Positions 1 to 12,785 of a DNA stretch of 64,000 nt are shown one piece after another. This DNA comes from Limnanthes douglasii subsp. nivea. Taxonomy: Eukaryota > Streptophyta > Magnoliopsida > Brassicales > Limnanthaceae. Position 1 is the stretch's first letter, and every line of letters starts with the position of its first letter. Below the pieces are notes generated by a model. The model did no database searches. It saw nothing but the letters and a program-made list of their open reading frames with translations, and was not told where the DNA came from. The position numbers and the translations under genes were made by a program. The stretch covers positions 289,644,009 through 289,708,008 of the forward strand of contig JAUPFV010000004.1 in NCBI GenBank assembly GCA_036936605.1. Reading direction: 5' to 3'.

Positions 1-1269
1 CGGTGGTTTAGGGAGGTCGATGGTGGTTTAGGTTGACAATAACAATTTTTCAAAAATATAGGTGTTTTGGGAGGGTTAAGAGAGAGAGTGGAGGCTGGTT
101 CAAAATTCAAAATTGTTGATTGGGTGAAAATACCCATTAATTTCAAAATAAGGCTTATATACAAGATTGAGGGTAATTATGGTTTAAAAAAAATTAGGTC
201 TTAAAAGGGAATTGTTTTATTGAGATGGGTATTAAATGAGCATTAACCAATTTTTTGGTGCTAGATACTAATATGTTTGGCCAATAGGTATTTAGGTGTC
301 ATTTCCCTATTTTTTATAATTTATTATATAAAAAAAAATCTAAATACCTCAAAACTCAATCTTTTACTTTAAAATTTAAAAATCATGGTCGGCTTGAAAG
401 ACAGTCGGTTCCTCTACCTAACATGAAAAAAGTATACATTTTCTTTTATCTTTTCGAAAATATGATTTTAAAAAAATCAAAAAACACTCGATTCCATCAA
501 ACTATGGTGTCCAAATGGTGTTCGTCGCCATTGTTCTAACACAAAAGATGTTACTTTCACCAAATCTATGACAAATTTTTTGTCAATTCTATAACGGATA
601 CGATGACCCGGACCTATATTTTAATAAAATAATCTAAATCGGTCTATTTTGTTCGATTTTCGTACGTGTGAAAATAACGGAATATAGTTGGATCAATTGT
701 AAGCCGGTGGTTTGTTTTTTTTGTTTTTTTAGCTTAAGAGAAACAAGAGCCATTTTGAATCGTGTTTTGATATTTTGAATATAAGCTAATTATATAATTT
801 TCAGGTTATACTTATAATTTAAATAATGATCGGTGATTTAACAAACATATAATTTACCGCTCAATGGAATAGTTTCGTTATTTCTTTTTAGCAATCCCCT
901 AAAACCAAACCTCTTTTACCTAAGATATCAATGTTCCTACGACTCCCTATTAGAAAAAAATGTGAACAAGATTCTTATAAAGACCCTACAGGCTACTACT
1001 ATATTCCAGTTTGTTTCAAGTTTAGTTACACACATAAATGATTTGGATAACTGGAAATGACAAACGATTCAAGATAAAGAGACCAAAATTCAAATCATTT
1101 TCTTACTAACAAAACAAACATGAAGTATAATCAAGTACTTGTAAGGGTAAGGATGTAACAAAATAACAAGTTCTATGCAGTAATGGAAATGCCACAAAAC
1201 AGATGAAAAACAATCAAAATTAAATTTGTCAAAGATAACAAAGCGGACAGGTGAAGTCTGGTTGAAAGT
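1..1269. other. AT-rich intergenic DNA and UGD 3' flank
   Basis: I see no open frame of note and no recognisable element. The last 200 bases or so next to the UGD stop codon probably form the 3' UTR of that minus-strand gene. I could not fix a polyadenylation site. Confidence 0.5.
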
Positions 1270-2715
1270 TTAAGCGACTGCAGGCATGTCTTTAAGCCAT
1301 GGATCTAGAGGCTTCCCGATCGAGTACACGATGAAACCAATCTCCCTCAGCTTGTCCATATTCATGGTGTTTCTTCCGTCAAATATGAATGCGGGTTTCT
1401 GCATATTGTCGAAGATTCTTTGGTAATCAAGGGTCTTGAATTCATCCCACTCGGTCAAGATGCAAACACCATGAGCATCCTTTGTGGCTTCATAAGCGTC
1501 CCAAACCACGTTCACTTGTTTCACGGTGGTCGGGCTCATTGGTGGCTGCAAGTGAAGAGGATGGTCCCAATCGAATTTGTTCATTGTGAGATCTCTCTGG
1601 ATCTGATCCTCTGTGACTTGCGGATCATATATGCTGATGTGAGCCTTGTCTTCCAATAGCCCCTTGCACACGTCGATGGCCGGGGTTTCTCTCGTGTCAC
1701 CGGTGTCTTTCTTGAATGCAAAACCGAGGATTGCGATCTTTTTTGTTGCGACTGTGTTGAACATTGACGAAACCACTCGGTTTACGAATCGGTTTTTCTG
1801 ATAGTCGTTGATCTTGATGACTTGTTTCCAGTACTCTGCGACTTCGGGAAGACCATTGCACTCGCAGATGTATACGAGATTCAGAATGTCTTTTTGGAAA
1901 CACGAACCGCCAAATCCAACACTGACGTTCAAGAACTTAGGCCCGATCCTCGAGTCTGTACCGATGGCGTATGCCACTTGTGTGACATCAGCACCGGTTG
2001 CTTCACAAAGAGCTGACATGGCATTAACGGAGGAGATCCTCTGAGCCAAGAAAGCATTTGCAGCAAGCTTGGAGAGCTCAGCAGACCACAGATTGGTGGT
2101 CAAGATTCTTTCTTCAGGAACCCATTGAGCATAAACAGCCTTCAGGGCTTGGACAGCTTTGTTTCCTTCTGGTGTTTCTCGGCCTCCGATCAGAACACGA
2201 TCCGGATTGAAAAGGTCCTTAATCGCAGTTCCCTCTGCAAGGAACTCAGGATTGGAAAGAATTTGGAAATTAATTCCCTTGCTATTGTGGGTCAAAATCT
2301 TTTCAATCGCTTCAGCTGTTTTGACCGGCACAGTTGACTTCTCAACCACAATCTTATCAGATATCGACACGTCAGCAATCATACGGGCTGCGCTTTCCCA
2401 GTACGTCAGATCCGCAGCTTTACCAGCTCCGAGACCTCTTGTCTTCGTCGGGGTGTTAACCGAAACAAAGACAATATCAGCTTCTCTGACATGCTTCTCA
2501 ACATCTGTGCTGAAGAAAAGATTTTTCCCACGGCACTGTTTAACCACGTCATCAAGGCCTGGCTCGTAGATCGGAAGCTGTTCGCTGTTCCAGGCAGTGA
2601 TTCGAGGGACAGAGATATCAACAACCGCAACTTCAACGGACGGGCACTTCAGTGCAATGACAGCCATAGTTGGACCACCAACATACCCAGCTCCAATACA
2701 ACAGATCTTCACCAT
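1270..2715 (-). CDS. UGD: UDP-glucose 6-dehydrogenase
   Basis: This is an intact single coding exon of 481 codons, close to the usual plant length of about 480. The enzyme oxidises UDP-glucose to UDP-glucuronate with two NAD+ in the cytosol and feeds nucleotide sugars into pectin and hemicellulose synthesis. The N-terminal Rossmann motif GAGYVGGPT starts at residue 8. [10 protein letters not shown] carries the expected Glu161. The catalytic cysteine is Cys272 in [10 protein letters not shown], and [11 protein letters not shown] marks the C-terminal NAD/UDP-binding half. The frame is open 14 codons further upstream to 2757, but that extension crosses a good splice acceptor at 2739-2740, so the start at 2715 (MVKICC) is preferred. 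Family identity is from general knowledge of UGDs; the residues are read directly. Confidence 0.97.
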   Translation of the reverse strand: MVKICCIGAGYVGGPTMAVIALKCPSVEVAVVDISVPRITAWNSEQLPIYEPGLDDVVKQCRGKNLFFSTDVEKHVREADIVFVSVNTPTKTRGLGAGKAADLTYWESAARMIADVSISDKIVVEKSTVPVKTAEAIEKILTHNSKGINFQILSNPEFLAEGTAIKDLFNPDRVLIGGRETPEGNKAVQALKAVYAQWVPEERILTTNLWSAELSKLAANAFLAQRISSVNAMSALCEATGADVTQVAYAIGTDSRIGPKFLNVSVGFGGSCFQKDILNLVYICECNGLPEVAEYWKQVIKINDYQKNRFVNRVVSSMFNTVATKKIAILGFAFKKDTGDTRETPAIDVCKGLLEDKAHISIYDPQVTEDQIQRDLTMNKFDWDHPLHLQPPMSPTTVKQVNVVWDAYEATKDAHGVCILTEWDEFKTLDYQRIFDNMQKPAFIFDGRNTMNMDKLREIGFIVYSIGKPLDPWLKDMPAVA

Positions 2716-2738
2716 ATTTCTTTTCCAATGAATATAAC

Positions 2739-3586
2739 CTGAAATAAAAGACCGCAAGAATTCATTTCACCAGATCACGTACAGATCAGCTTAATTCACT
2801 ACTCAAATCAGCAGATCCACAAAATCTAAATCAAGAAAATTCACTAAATCTTCTTATCTTTGACCTTTTCAACATACTTATCCCAGATCTAAATCATCCA
2901 ACTCTACGCGGCTTCTCGATTCAAAAAGATAAATCAAAATGGACTCGTTTGCATAGACATTCTCAAGCATTTCCATAATTGTTCTAGACTCGATCCCCTA
3001 AGTTTCACTTGAATGTACAGCCAGAACAATGAGTACTCAAATCAAATCGTGATCCAAGCAACATTTCCCTACTAGTAATTGAACTCAAAATCAAATCGCG
3101 ATCTAACTACTAGTAATTGAACTCAAAATCAAATCGTGATCTAACTACTAGTAATCGAACTCAAAATCAAATCGTGATCCAACTAACACATCACTACTAG
3201 TAATTGAACTCAAAATCAAACACTAGATCTAAACCAAACGAAGCTCACCTAAGATCAAAATCGATCCATTAACAATCTAGCTAGATTCTGAAGTGCACCA
3301 AACATTCATTCAACTTATTCAAAAGGAAACAAGTAATCCAAAAACTGATCAAGTTCTATAAACCATAGATCTTCACTGAAATCACAAAAATAGAAACAGA
3401 TCTGGTTAATCAAACATCAACACCAACACAAAAAACAAAAGATTACATACTAAATCACTACCATTAACCAATACGGATCGGGAAAAAAAAACTGAAACAA
3501 GCTCATAAATCAGTAACTAGTTAAAGAGAATCTTCATAATTTACTTAAGAATTTAGTAAAGTAAATAGAATTCTCCATGGATTTAC
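2739..3586 (-). other. 5'-UTR intron of UGD
   Basis: On the minus strand a donor (AAG|GTAAAT) lies at 3587/3586 and an acceptor (TTTATTTCAG|GTT) at 2740-2738, 23 bases before the ATG. This gives an 848-bp intron within the leader. Leader introns are common in plant UGD genes. The splice sites are seen in the sequence; use is inferred. Confidence 0.8.
3069..3220. repeat. 38-bp tandem repeat in the UGD leader intron
   Basis: Three contiguous 38-bp units start at 3069, 3107 and 3145, each opening with CTACTAGTAAT. A fourth, offset unit starts near 3194. The units differ by only a few bases. Confidence 0.85.
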
Positions 3587-3720
3587 CTTGAAGTTGTAGT
3601 ACTCTGTCTCGTTTATCTTTCTACGAAGAAAGAATGGAGAAGACGAATGACTATGAGCGTAAAGAAAGGTTACTTACATGAGACCAAGACGAGCGGGGTG
3701 CTGCTTATATACTGTTTAAT
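3587..3720 (-). promoter_or_regulatory. UGD core promoter and first non-coding exon
   Basis: The minus strand has TATATAAG at 3711-3704. A start about 30 bases downstream, near 3675-3680, would give a non-coding first exon of about 90 bases ending at 3587. The transcription start is inferred. Confidence 0.65.
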
Positions 3721-5009
3721 TTCCGATTTTGCCCTTTTTCATTTTTGTCGAATATATTGTGGAGCCACTTCGATTGGCAGATGCAGAATCAAATACCAGT
3801 TTCGCCGACTAAAATCGCTTTTTGGTCCCCGAAGATTTATTGCTTGTCAATTTTGGTCCACCTTATTAAAACACGTGTCGAATAACATTTTACAATTAAC
3901 ATTTTTTTTATCTGACGAGTAATAATTTTAAGAAATAAGTAAATTGAGATTTGTCTGAAATTTGAGGTTACAACGGTTAAAGATGCTAAAAATATTTAAA
4001 ATGTTTCATTATAGATGTAAGTCTTCTATCATTTTTAATATCATGTATATATTAAAATAAGGTTTACTATTGAATTAAGATCTAAAAGTCAAACTATTCG
4101 CGTGGTTACTATTTTTGTTTTCATATATTCTTAAAATAATACATTTATTTATTCTCTAAAATTCGACTATTTATATAATATTCAAACTATTTTAATTAAT
4201 TATATAAAATATAATTTATTCATTTGTTTTTATTTTTTTCAAAATTATAGATGGGGTTTTAATTTTTTTGTCTTGTCTTGTCCAGTCCACTCTTTATTAC
4301 CCAGTCATCTACTGGATTACGATTTGAAAGTAAGATTTTATTTTTTTAATAAAGTTTATGTGGATTTTTAATTTACTCTGTTAATTATATTTCCAAATTT
4401 GTATATACGAGTTGCTTTTAATTGTTACAAGTATAATCACCATTTTTATATCAATAATTAGATGTGCATTTAATTTAATAGATATGGTAGTTTTGATTGG
4501 ATGACATGTGAACTTTTCGTAATCCTGAAAATGAACGATTTTATATATAAGTATATTTATGTTTGGAAAACTATAAATCATGTTTGGTTTGGACCAAGGT
4601 TAACTAAGGTTCTAATGTCATATACGTTAAATTTTGACTAGTCATGAGATTTGTACTATAATTACTATGTATGTAAAATAATTCTTCAATTTTATTGTTA
4701 TTATTGTGTAATAAGTTTACATAATCGATTTACAGTTGTGGTGTGTAAGGTTAAGACAAAGTTTGTAGTCTAAGTTTGGATTTCGTACATAAACTCATAT
4801 AAGTGTTGACCTAGATTCGCTTTTGTCTTTTCGATTTTGGTATAAAAATTAAGAAATGTTGTATTGATTTAAGTGTTAATCGATTATTTTCTTACTTTTT
4901 TGTAAGATGTCGTTGAGAAATTTTTTATAGTAAAAATAATAAGACAAAGATTACGAAAAATATGACCTTTTGATAGATGTGAAACGAGTTTTATGAGAAA
5001 CCAAAACAA
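3721..5009. other. AT-rich intergenic DNA
   Basis: I see no gene or element. Short open frames here have no recognisable similarity and strongly AT-biased composition. Confidence 0.5.
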
Positions 5010-5495
5010 CTATGATAAATGCTAGACTAAGGAAATTATGATAAATGCTAGACTAAGGAAATTATGATAGATGCTAAATCAAGCCAACTATAATAGATCC
5101 TAACCCAAGTCATCTATGATAGATGTGAAACCAGACCAGCTATAATAGATGCTAAACCAGGTCAACTATGATAGATGCTAAACTAGGCTAACTATGATAG
5201 ATGAAAAACCAAACCTACTATGATAGATGCGAAATCATGTCAACTATGATAGATGTTAAACCAATCCAACTATGATATATGCTAAACTAGACCAAGTATG
5301 GTATATGGTAAAACAAATCAACTATGATAGATGCGAAATCATGTAAACTATGATGGATGCAAAAACAGGTCAACTATGATAGATGCGAAACCAGGTCAAC
5401 TATGATGGATGCAAAACCATGCAAACTATGATAGATGTTAAACCAAGCCAACCATGATAGATGTTAAACCAGACCAACTATGATAGATGTGAAAT
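5010..5495. repeat. 26-bp minisatellite
   Basis: About 18 imperfect copies of a 26-bp unit follow head to tail. The core is AACTATGATAGATGCTAAAC. Spacing is regular; for example, the core recurs at 5163, 5189 and 5215. Variation is mainly at the junction (CCAGGTC, CAAGCCA, CTAGGCT). There is no open frame or spacer. Confidence 0.9.
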
Positions 5496-6049
5496 GATAT
5501 AATGAGAAACCAATGTAAAATATAATTTTCTTATAAAAATTCAAAAAATATAATGAATGAATTTTGTTTTGTTTGTCTTTAAGAAACAAAACCAATGGTA
5601 TCTTTAGATTTCTTTCTGATTTATGGTTTAAAAGATACGAACCTTTAAAATTTTAATTTAAAAAAAAAAGCGAATGTGTACACGGGGTTGATGATTTTAT
5701 ATATAAGGGTATTTTAGTTACACAGTGTGTTGAATTTGTTGGGTCTTAATGAGTCTTGATCAGTAACTCTCCTTTAAAAATATACATAGCATAGTAGATT
5801 ATATTATTTCTAAATGCATAATTTCATGTGATAAATATTTTGTTTACACAGTGGATGGAACAATGCAATATTTCTATTGGTTAAACAGTGGAAGTGATTT
5901 TACACAAAATTTGAGAGAAACAAAACATGTACGATTTTGTTGGTTCGGGCACTGTGCATTTTCTGAAGTAACTAAATTAATTTTGATTTTTGTGGATAAA
6001 AAAATTCATTTAGTTTTGATTTTAAAACCAAAGGTGTTTTATTATTTGA
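5496..6049. other. AT-rich intergenic DNA
   Basis: Nothing recognisable is seen. A 76-codon frame at 5851-6081 runs into simple repeat and has no domain I recognise. Confidence 0.4.
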
Positions 6050-6600
6050 TTTGGATTTTCTTTTTTAGATTTCGATTTTGAGTTTGGATCTAATTTAGAT
6101 TTTTATTTGAGTTTGGATTGATTTTATTTTAGTTTATTTGGATTTTGATTTGAGATTGATATTTGGATTTGGATTGGGATTTAGATTGGATTTGGATTTG
6201 GTCTTTGGTTTAGGTTTTGGTTTTGGTTTTGGTTTTGGTTTTGGTTTTGGAATTGGTAGTGGTGTAAAGATTTTGGTTCTGGTTTGAATTTGGATTTAAA
6301 TCATTAGTTGGATTAAGATTTGGTTTTAGATTTGGATTTAAATTTGATTTTTGGTTTGGGATTTGAATTTAGATTTAGATCTAGATTAGTTTTGTTTTTA
6401 GTTTTGGTTTCAGTTTTATATTTAGGAATTGAAAATTATAAATTGGAAATTGAGAAACAAAAATTAGGAATTTAGAAATGAGTTTTAGAATTAGGAATTG
6501 AAATTGAAATTGAAAATTAGGAATTGAAAATTTGATATATGATATTAATTTTTGAAATTTAGGATTTGAGATTTGAGATTTGAAAAATAAGACATGTGAA
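6050..6600. repeat. Simple repeat: GGATTT / TTTTGG then GGAATTGAAAAT
   Basis: The sequence drifts from degenerate GGATTT units to a clean (TTTTGG)n block near 6210-6250. It then becomes purine-rich AGGAATTGAAATT units at 6425-6550. It is low complexity, and open frames across it are artefacts of the repeat. Confidence 0.8.
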
Positions 6601-7529
6601 GAAGAAGATGTAAAGAAGACGTGGAAAGAATGTGAAGAAAAATACGACATGAAGAAGAATTCATTTGAAATATATGAAAATCATGATATTTAAATGTCAT
6701 TTGAAATTTCAAGGAAACTTTCAGATTTCTTCATGAAGGCTAAGTTGGGATTTCAATTTTGTTTTCTTTGTGACAAACTCTCAACGGTTATAAATCTTAA
6801 AGATAATAAAAATATTAACCATTAGAAATATTAAGCTCATATTATATATATTGGATTAAGCTCTTTCCAAATATATAATTCTAATTAATAATTTTTTTGC
6901 ATCTTTTTGTTTCTTTATTTTCTACAAGAACAAAATAGTATAGTCTGAATTAGAATTGAGTTTGTTTGTTGAGTTTTGAGGTTGTTTTTTAGGGATTCAC
7001 GAAGTGTAAGTTACTTCATTTTTAATGATTAGATATGATTTTTATAATTTATTAGACTATAGTTTGTTAATTTTAGGGTTTTATTTTGAGCTATTGAGGT
7101 TTTTAAATACAATGTTTTAGTGAACCATGATCTTGGACGGTTTATATGTTGCTCTATCATTTTGAATTTAGTGAGATTGGTTGAAAATAGGGAAACAAAA
7201 GTGAATGAAATAAAAAATGGTCATTCACAATTTTCAATTTACAACTAACTAATGATTTTGGGATGTGACACTTTGGTTGCCACCCTAATAAATTCTCCTT
7301 TCGAACAAAGTACCACCTTAGCCTCCTTTCAATTGACTTTTATCCGTCGATTCTGATCAGGTTGGCAAACTACCTGAATTATAGAGGCACTACATATGTT
7401 GCTGCTCACCTCCTATTAGACCATCATTGTCTTGTTCCTTAGCACCACACTCTAATCAAGTGTCATCTGCTTGATTGGCCACAAGCACTCCGAACTAGGA
7501 TCTCTAGAGCAAATCATTCACCTTCAGCA

Positions 7530-9910
7530 TCATTATTGGTCGCTCCTGCTGCAAACAACTTGAAATAAGTAGCAAACGGGATGCTAACTGTCTTAGCATC
7601 AAACATGCTGAATCGTTGTAACACTTTATCAATATAGCTTCGTTGAGAAAAGTGTAATGATCTTAGACTTCTGTTCATGATAATCTCCATACCAAGATTT
7701 TTTTTGCTTTACCCAGATCCTTCATCTCAAACTCGGCACTAAGCTGCTTCTTTATCTGGAAAATGTGTGACATACTACAAGCAGCAATAAGCATATCATC
7801 CTAATAACAAGTAAACATAAGAATTATCTGACATCTTTTGATGATACACACAACTATCATATGGACTCGTCGTGAACCCTTTTGATAACATGTATGTATC
7901 AAAACGTTTGTACCATTGCCTAGGTGACTGTTTCAAACCGTATAGTGACTTTTTCAGCAGACAAACTTTGTTCACCATATTAGGTTCGATAAATCCCTAT
8001 GGTTGTCTCATGTAGATTCGCTCCTCCAATTCACCATGTAGAAACGCAGTCTTCACATCCAACTGCTCAAGCTCTAAATCTTACAAAACTATCATGGCTA
8101 ACAAAACTCAAATCAAACTATGGTTCACCACTAGATAAAACACTTCATTGAAGTCGATTCCTTCCCTTTGAGTAAAACCCTTAGCGACCAGTCTTGCCTT
8201 GAATCGAGATGCCTCAACCCCTGGATTACCTTCCTTTTTCTTGAACACTCATTTACTGCCTACTACCTTCTGGTCCTTTAGGTAAGTCAAAAAGCTTCCA
8301 TATTTCATTATTATGAAGAGATTCAATCTCTTCCTCCATAGCAGCAATCCATCGATTTGCCTCTGAACTTGCTATAGCTTCTCTGTAGCTACTAGGTTCC
8401 TGCATCTCAACTTTTTCTGTAACTGGCAAAGCATATGCAACTAGATTCACATATCTTTTTGGAAGTTTAATATCTCTTTTTTCTCTTCCTAATGTTATGT
8501 TATAAGGTTGTTGTTCTGGTTCGAGCGCATCATCGTCACTATCATTTGATGCTGACACTTCACCTCCTGATTATGGATCCACCTCAGAACCACTCGAATT
8601 ATTGGACCTACTAGGAACTGATTCTACTTCAAGCTCCACCTGTTTACTCACAACCGATCATGATTCGACTATTTCTCATACTTCATTTTGACTATTTATC
8701 GAAGCAAACTCGTTAAAAGTAACGTCCATACTAATGAGAAAATATAGAAACTTTAGATAGGTACACCATAACCTATATCTCTTCACTCCAGTAGCATATC
8801 CTAGAAATATGCAACTCTTTGCCCTCGGCTCAAGCTTACCATCTCTCACATGAGCATACGCTGGACAATCGAACACCCTCAAATGTTCGTAATCACCCGA
8901 CGATCCAGACCAAATCTCAGAAAGAGTTTTACAATCAATAGTCGTTGATGATGACAAATTTACCAAGTAACACGCTGTATTGATAGTTTCAGCCCAAAAA
9001 ATCTTTCCCACACCGGAATGCGAGAGCATGCTTTGTGCTTTGTCACAAAGAGTTATGTTCATTCTTTCTGCGACCCCATTATGTTGTGGTGTTCTAGAAC
9101 AAGTATGATGGCGCACTATTCCCTCAGCTTCGCAGAACTCATTGAACTCACGACTGCAATATTCTAACCCATTATTTGTCTCAAGACGTTTGATTTTTCT
9201 TTTTGTTTGCTTCTCAATCATCATTTTTCATTCGACAAAGTTTGGATATGCCTCATTTTTCGTTTTCAGAAAGTAAACCCACACCATCCTTGAATAATCA
9301 TCAATCAAACTCATGTAGTATCTGGCTCCACTCTTTGATGGAATTTTGTTTGGACCCCAATGATCTAAGTGAATGTAGTCCAGTATCCCTTTAATCTTTC
9401 TTATGACCAATTTGCTGATTTAGATTCTAGTTTGTTTACCAAACACATAGTACTCACAAAATCCCAATGATTCTAATTTATACCCTTTAAACAAATATCT
9501 ATTTCCCATAACAACTAATCATCTGTCACTCATGTGACCAAGACACCAATGCCATTACTGATTCTAATCCTATCTACTTTATACCATTTTTGAAAACTGC
9601 CTTTCACGCACACCATTGAGCTTTTTTCACTTTGATTACACCATATTATGCACGTTACTTGTAACCCCGAGAGTCTAGTGTCCCAAGATAAATCAAGTGT
9701 CTCTTTAACCCAGAAACATGCCAACATGTCAAGATTTTAACAACCGTGTCAAACATTCTGATTACGACGTTACCGATACCACCAACAATCAACGAATGAT
9801 TGTTCCCTAAATAAACAGTTTCCTGCATTGGCTTGTAAGTATCGAACCACTTCTTGAACTGACACATGTGATATGTAGTGCCAGTATCGAGTACTCAAAA
9901 GTTTTGACCA
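7530..9910 (-). pseudogene. Copia pol (protease, integrase, reverse transcriptase)
   Basis: The minus strand encodes in order a protease with LDTGTTYHM (9895-9850, with TGA in place of a Trp codon just before it); an integrase core with HLDHWGP, LIDDYS and PQHNGVAERMN, retaining the D-D-E residues (9410-8676); and the start of the RT (AMEEEIESLHNNEIWKL, 8340). SLYGLKQSPRQWYKRF follows near 7950 and the post-YVDD segment KDLGKAKKILGMEI near 7720. Several frameshifts and stops split it. It is a dead copy. Confidence 0.88.
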
Positions 9911-9936
9911 CAGTCTGAACTCACAGAAAATACATC

Positions 9937-10720
9937 TCATCTACCATTATTTTCACTATCGTTGGAATCTTTCACACCTTCAAAAATGTTTGTTGCATTT
10001 TCATTTTGATTTCCCTTCTCACCATTAAGTTTTGTACAATCTCTCATATAATGACCCTGCTCACTGCACAGTTTGCATTCTTTACCTTTGATTTGGACCT
10101 CAAGTTCCTCATTCTTAAAGAACTTCTTTGCTTCTAGATTTTCCCCTTCAGGCTGATTGTTTGGCTGCAACTGTCTCAACTCCTTTTATCTCAGTACCCC
10201 TTTAATATCTGCTAGCGATAACTTAACCTTACCATATATTATGGTATCTACGAAGTTTTCATAGGGAGCTGGTAACGATCTTAATACAAACAAAGCTTGA
10301 TCCTCATCCTCAATGTTGATATCTATGTTCTCCAAGTCTATTATAATTGATTTATAATTATCTAAGTGCTCAGTGATGGATTCAATCTGAAATTGTACAA
10401 GCGCTTCTTCAAGTATAACCGGTTTATTACTTATTTTTCTAAGTAAAGATCTTCTAGCTTTTTCAATACGCAGGCAGCGATCTTCTCACCATTAATCTCG
10501 CGAAGAGCATTTTCTTTCACACTCATTAAAATCCAACATAAAGCCCTTTCACGAAGATCTTGCTTCTTCTGTTCTTTCATCTTTTCTGGTAACTTATTCT
10601 CCACAGCCTTCCAGAGCCCTTACAGTACCAAGGAAGATTTCAGTTTAATCTTCCGTAATGCAAAGTTGGATCTCCCATAAAAAATTTCAATCATGTATTT
10701 TGTTGTTGTAAACGCGATTG
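9937..10720 (-). pseudogene. Copia gag (UBN2-like, CCHC zinc knuckle)
   Basis: Broken frames on the minus strand read as a Copia capsid. Recognisable stretches include RERALCWILMSVKENALREI, LEEALVQFQIESITEHLDNY and FVLRSLPAPYENFVDTI. A CCHC knuckle (CKLCSEQGHYMRDC, pattern C-x2-C-x4-H-x4-C) follows near 10080-10040. At least two stops interrupt it, so it cannot make a full capsid protein. Confidence 0.8.
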
Positions 10721-10774
10721 TGAAACCCTAATTGCAAAAGCTTTAATTTCATAACGTGACTTTGATACCTATTT

Positions 10775-10931
10775 TATTGGGAATATGGGTACCGCATATT
10801 TCATATCCCTATATAAGTAAAAACAACCAATCTTCACACTAGTATGATATTATCCGTTTTGACGCCCGAATGCGATGGTGGTGAAATTCTTGGAAGTCGA
10901 ACATGATGTGGGACTTTGGTCGCAATTAACA
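10775..10931 (-). repeat. 5' LTR of the minus-strand Copia (internally deleted)
   Basis: Read on the minus strand, it resembles the solo LTR at 22800-23029 at both ends. Both share GACCAAAGTCCCACA near the start, ATATCATACTAGTGTG in the middle and GTACCCATATTCCCAA near the end. At 157 bp against 230 bp it lacks a central block. Confidence 0.8.
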
Positions 10932-12717
10932 TATATTTTTTTCTTCATCCCCAATTTACATTTGTGCTTTATTCTTTATTCTCAGTTCACGTTTTTTGTT
11001 AATTTTTATGTATCTTAAGATGAAATAACCACAACTTTTCAAAATAGAATAGAGTATAGAGTAAGAAATATGGATATATTTATGATTCTGTTAGCTTGCT
11101 CAATACTATTCTTCTCAATCTTAGGATATTTATTGGGTTCAATGATAGTTTACTACATCGAATACATGCAAAAAAAAAAATCAATGACTACAACTGGATG
11201 GAAACAATAAGAGGAATCTTATGAATTCAATTCACAGTTATTTTGATACTACGCCTGATAAAGTTGTAAGCTGTGTTTCCAATATTGTTAGTTAATATCT
11301 AAATATATTTTTTGTAAATTGATAATATAAAATTTAATATAATCAATCTTATGTGTTTGATATATGCATATTTTTGCTATGCAACACATAAGATTTCGGG
11401 AAGGCAAATGTGGAAAAGGTTTTGTACCAAGATGTTTGAAATGGTTGGGAATTCAAGAGATTAATTTGATTGAAGCGCATGGAAATATCAAATATAGTTA
11501 AGTATTTTTTTTAACAAAGTTCCTATATATTTTAGGATTCACATTCATATATATTTTATGAATCACGTTTCTTTTATGTTTCGCGATTCACGATTCATTT
11601 TTACTAATGTATCATGATTCACTTTTACTGGTGATTCATGATTTACGTTTAATGATGATTTGTGGTTCGCAATCTTACAAGTTCTAAATGGTCGATTGGC
11701 TCTAATAGATGTCAAAAAATGTATTTGGTGGTGAAAGCTCAACGAAATAAGATGAAATATATGAGGAAAATGATGTTGCTGATTTGGGAGATAGTGAAGG
11801 ATATGAACCAACAAATAATGTGCAAGATACTGATGATGGTTCTTCCGAAGAGCCAATATATAAGTACTTTCCTAAAAAACTCATGAAAAACTCTATTGCA
11901 CGTCGAAGACCTACTCCTAAGAGAATAACTCTTTCATATATGTTTAGGTATATAAGAAACCAATAATTAGGTCACAAAAAATAGAAATTTATGGATATGG
12001 CTGATAAAATCTATCATTTTAAAAAAGATAGTAAATGTCTTAACAATATAAAAATATTCTCTACAGATTGACGAAATAAAAGTATTCTTAAATACGCAAC
12101 ATTTCCTAAAAAACTTACCAAAAACATGTTTTACACCGACCCAACAAACTATCACAAGTTGTTTCCTTTTATGGAAAAAAGAACTAAGTCTAAAACTACT
12201 TTTCTCACTAACTAAATGTTCATTTGAAGCTTCAAATAAACATAAATAAGGCTTCCTAAGTATTTCTTGATCAACCGTATCTACAACTATGTCAATATTA
12301 ATAGTTAGACAATGTTCCAAATCAAGAAATGCTAGTATACTGACAAGATCATCTTATTACTTAAGAAAAAATTCTTATATTCATTACGTGGATAGCTCAG
12401 CTGGAAGTTACCTCTAAAAAACTCCTCTCATTTGAATAAAATAAAATTATACATTCTATGTCTTCAAAAAGATTAATACGACGAATTACAGTTTTCTCGT
12501 TTAGTTTGAAACCACACACGACAGTTATATACATTGCGTACATGTACTTGGGTATTAAATTAGTACATTATTTGCAATTCATATTTAGAAAAAAATTGTT
12601 ATTCACACTTAACAAACATAGCATTATACAAATTTAACTACGTTCATGATTTTTAATTCACATTTTAGTTGGACATAACATTCTTCAAATAATTCGCAGT
12701 TTACATCACCTTACATC
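10932..12717. other. Intergenic DNA with short unrecognised open frames
   Basis: A 38-codon frame at 11383-11499 (MQHIRFREGKCGKGFVPRCL...) and an acidic/basic 60-codon frame at 11784-11966 look more gene-like in codon use than their surroundings. They could be exons of a decayed gene, but I recognise no family. Bases 11540-11650 hold repeated GATTCAYGATTCA words. Confidence 0.3.
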
Positions 12718-12726
12718 ATATATTTA

Positions 12727-12757
<31 letters not shown>

Positions 12758-12785
12758 TTCATTATTTGTGTTTATATATATAAAA
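12718..12785. repeat. (TTTA)n/(TA)n microsatellite
   Basis: A run of ATTT units passes into TATATATA and ends with TTTATATATATAAA. Confidence 0.9.

Larger units (their letters stand above)
7258..10931 (-). mobile_element. Degenerate Ty1/Copia retrotransposon
   Basis: The minus-strand order is 5' LTR (10931-10775), a primer-binding-like AGGTATCAAAG next to it, gag with a zinc knuckle, DTG protease, integrase and reverse transcriptase, then a remnant of the 3' LTR start near 7290. Stops and frameshifts break every gene. The RNase H segment is almost wholly missing: only about 500 bases separate the RT palm from the 3' LTR. Only about 30 bases of the 3' LTR are recognisable. The solo LTR at 22800-23029 belongs to the same family. 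Confidence 0.9.

Noticed and set aside
1420..2742. Several plus-strand and minus-strand frames inside UGD
   Set aside because: They are shadows of the UGD coding exon.
3647..3922. 91-codon plus-strand frame over the UGD promoter
   Set aside because: It overlaps the TATA box and leader of UGD on the other strand and has no recognisable domain.
5010..5495. CRISPR-like array
   Set aside because: The units are contiguous with no unique spacers, and this is a plant nuclear region; it is a minisatellite.
6205..6252. Telomere-like (TTTTGG)n
   Set aside because: The plant telomere unit is TTTAGGG. This block grades into GGATTT and other simple repeats.
6381..6650. 89-codon minus-strand frame
   Set aside because: It is translation of low-complexity GGAATTGAAA repeats, rich in Phe, Ser and Lys.
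12389..12410. tRNA-like start (GTGGATAGCTCAGCTGG)
   Set aside because: No matching acceptor stem, anticodon arm or T-loop follows.
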